From assembly GCA_030323885.1 (NCBI GenBank), contig CM059191.1:868001-932000 (forward strand): a stretch of 64,000 nt of DNA, in the 5' to 3' direction. The DNA comes from Branchipolynoe longqiensis (Eukaryota > Annelida > Polychaeta > Phyllodocida > Polynoidae). Positions 62,362-64,000 of this stretch are shown here, piece by piece. The notes under the pieces are model-generated. The model ran no database searches, was not told where the DNA came from, and saw only the letters and a program-made list of their open reading frames with translations. Both the position numbers and the translations under genes were made by a program. Positions within the stretch are counted from its first letter, which is position 1, and each line of letters opens with the position of its first letter.

Positions 62362-62866
62362 ACTGTCACACCTTACCGGATTGAGCAACGGACATAAACC
62401 GGACAAAGAATTGTCTAGTCCGGTGGTGTTCGGTATCAAAATGTAACGAAATGTGTCGAAATGTTGTTATGGCATCAACGGATGCTGGACGAACGGACAT
62501 GAAACGGACATGAAATGGACATGAACGGATAGCCACCAGACGATAACCAGACGACAAACGGACGGACCGAATGACCGAATTCCCGCAACACCGTCAACGG
62601 ACTCTGCAGGAAGCAAACCGGAGACGTAACGGATGGGTAACGGACATGAACCGGACAAAACGGACTTAAAAAGGACACCAACCATACACATCAGTCCGGT
62701 TGTGTCCAGTACAAGTTTTGTGCATGTTCAAAACTTCCCACCGTACACACCGGACACCACCGGACACGCCGGATGCCAACTGTATAAAAAATGGACATTG
62801 ACATATTTCACTGGACAGTGTTCATTTTCTATCCAGTACCCCAATCCGGTGATGTGTGACAGGGCC
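62362..62866. mobile_element. Motif-array element, CCGGACA type
   Basis: ACTGTCACACCTTACCGGAT is mirrored by AATCCGGTGATGTGTGACAG ending GGCC, then TTAA (62867-62870). The interior iterates ACGGACATGAA, CCGGACA and AACGGA words. The centre is AAGTTTTGTGCATGTTCAAA (62713-62732). 505 bp, non-coding. Confidence 0.8.
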
Positions 62867-63049
62867 TTAAGATTTCTCCTGCCCCCACCCCAATATGAGC
62901 ATAACATTAAATGCGCGTGTAGTGCAGGGTGTTCCATTTGCGATCAGCTGTATGGTTTAAACTGATAATCAAAAGTGTGCATAGATAAAGAATTATATTT
63001 TTCAATCGCCAGTGGATAAATCTAAATAGAGCATGGTTTCAAATGTTAA

Positions 63050-63395
63050 AGTTGCATAGTCTGATGCTTTTGAGTTTCTGCTATTTTTTTAGATAAATAT
63101 ATTATACTAATCGTTATAATCTGCTTAACTTTAGTTTGAAGTAACTTTAATTTTAAATGGCTAAGTTTAGAGATATTTGACGTCAAAACATGCCAAAATA
63201 ATTTTGGCAAGCACGTCAAAACTCTGACACCATAGACTTCAGTAGTAACGGGTTCTATTAATTGACTTATTATGCCCTTCTATGCAGCAACAAATGCTTA
63301 ATAAGTTCACCAATGTCTAAGTTGAATATGTAGAATCAAATCTAGGTAAGTGTTTTGGTTTTGAAAATTTGATGTTTTCATCGGACTGTGCAGCT
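63050..63395. mobile_element. TTAA-flanked MITE, near-complete copy
   Basis: TTAA (63046-63049), AGTTGCATAGTCTGATGC; right end CATCGGACTGTGCAGCT, TTAA (63396-63399). Nearly identical to 41675-42017 in the same orientation. Confidence 0.9.
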
Positions 63396-63518
63396 TTAAA
63401 GGAATTGGATATGGACTGTGATGAAAAAAACAACCAAACAGAGCACAATTTCAAATCTCAAAGGAGTTAGATGTGGACTGGGGTGGCCGCCTCTGTACTA
63501 AGATAAATGTTCCAAAGG

Positions 63519-63842
63519 AAAGTTTGTTTTATTTAATGATGCCTCTAGAGCACATTGATTTTCATCAGCTATTGCACGTCAAATATGGTCATTCTGACAT
63601 ATTTCTTTGGAGGAAACCCACTGCCGCCACATAGGCTACTCTTTCCGATAAGCAGCAAGGGTTATTTTATATGCACTTTCCCACAGAAAGGACAGCACAT
63701 ACCACAGCCTTTGATGAACCAGCTGTGGACCACTGGTTTGAACGGAAAATAGCTCAAACTGCAAATGGGTCCACTGAGCAAGATCGATTGGATGACCCAC
63801 ACCTTGACAGGTGGACAGTCTACCACTTGAGCTACGTCACAC
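63519..63842 (-). repeat. SINE family B, full length
   Basis: On the minus strand: GTGACGTAGCTCAAGTGGTA, GACTGTCCACCTGTCAAGG, GCAGTTTGAGCTATTTTCCG, GGAAAGAGTAGCCTATGTGG, end GAGGCATCATTAAATAAAAC followed by AAACTTTCC. Confidence 0.9.
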
Positions 63843-63876
63843 TGAAGATAAATGTTCCCTGCACAGCATTCATTGC

Positions 63877-64000
63877 GTGACTTCCCTGTTTATATAAGCA
63901 AACATGTGATGGGAATGACAGCAGTCACTAAGGTATCACCGTGACTTCCCCATTTATATAAGCAAACATGTGATGGGAATGACAGCAGTCACTAAGGTAT
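63877..64000 (+). repeat. 64-bp tandem repeat, cut by the window end
   Basis: GTGACTTCCCTGTTTATATA through ATGGGAATGACAGCAGTCAC and TAAGGTATCACC repeats at an offset of 64 bp. The second unit reaches the window end, so the array may continue. Confidence 0.85.

Overview
The window is eukaryotic, almost gene-free and repeat-dominated. It carries tRNA-headed SINEs, 3' ends of non-LTR retrotransposons, a DIRS-type tyrosine-recombinase retrotransposon, many TIR/MITE elements, and a dozen or more unrelated minisatellite and satellite arrays, plus one 499-base assembly gap (60138-60636). The repeat types, above all a SINE whose body contains the ACGTCAAA, CACATAGGCTACTCTTTCC and TTAAATAAAACAAACTTT blocks, point to a marine lophotrochozoan, most likely a mollusc. 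This assignment rests on remembered repeat families and not on a search.

Layout. 0-10 kb: one plausible host coding exon (2264-2437, minus) with a promoter-like upstream region, lying between two copies of a TAATCGATTAA-ended MITE; a CR1/L2-like LINE 3' end; two larger composite versions of the MITE, one interrupted by an RTE-like LINE fragment. 10-19 kb: nested MITEs (TA-flanked fold-backs, a Tigger-like MITE), SINEs, and an inverted pair of LINE fragments 2.4 kb apart. 19-27 kb: minisatellites, a 26-bp satellite, and a 2.1-kb 19-bp satellite with a higher-order period. 27-31 kb: three elements with CCCTGTCACACTA-like ends and a 35-bp satellite. 31-43 kb: SINEs, a TACACAYT array, a TTAA-flanked transposon containing a 1.5-kb CACAGACA array, and a CTACTG array. 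43-48 kb: CATACGC-motif elements, SINEs, another LINE 3' end and a 720-bp fold-back. 48-51 kb: further minisatellites. 51.4-56.5 kb: a long-TIR transposon with a decayed protein gene (zinc-finger-like N terminus, cysteine-rich CXC-like C terminus), apparently inserted in a motif-type element and followed by another. 57.6-60.1 kb: minus-strand DIRS-like element running into the gap. 60.6-64 kb: purine-rich tract, Tigger-like MITE, a CCGGACA-motif element, a TTAA element, a SINE and a tandem duplication cut by the window end.

No gene network can be described. Almost every coding signal belongs to a mobile element and most are broken. The most unusual structure is a set of TIR elements that share an end resembling CCCTGTCACACTA, often abut TTAA, and share a central near-palindrome resembling TTTTGARCATGYYCAAAA. 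Their interiors are filled with a short motif (ACGT, CATACGC or CCGGACA) that differs between families but is homogeneous within each element.
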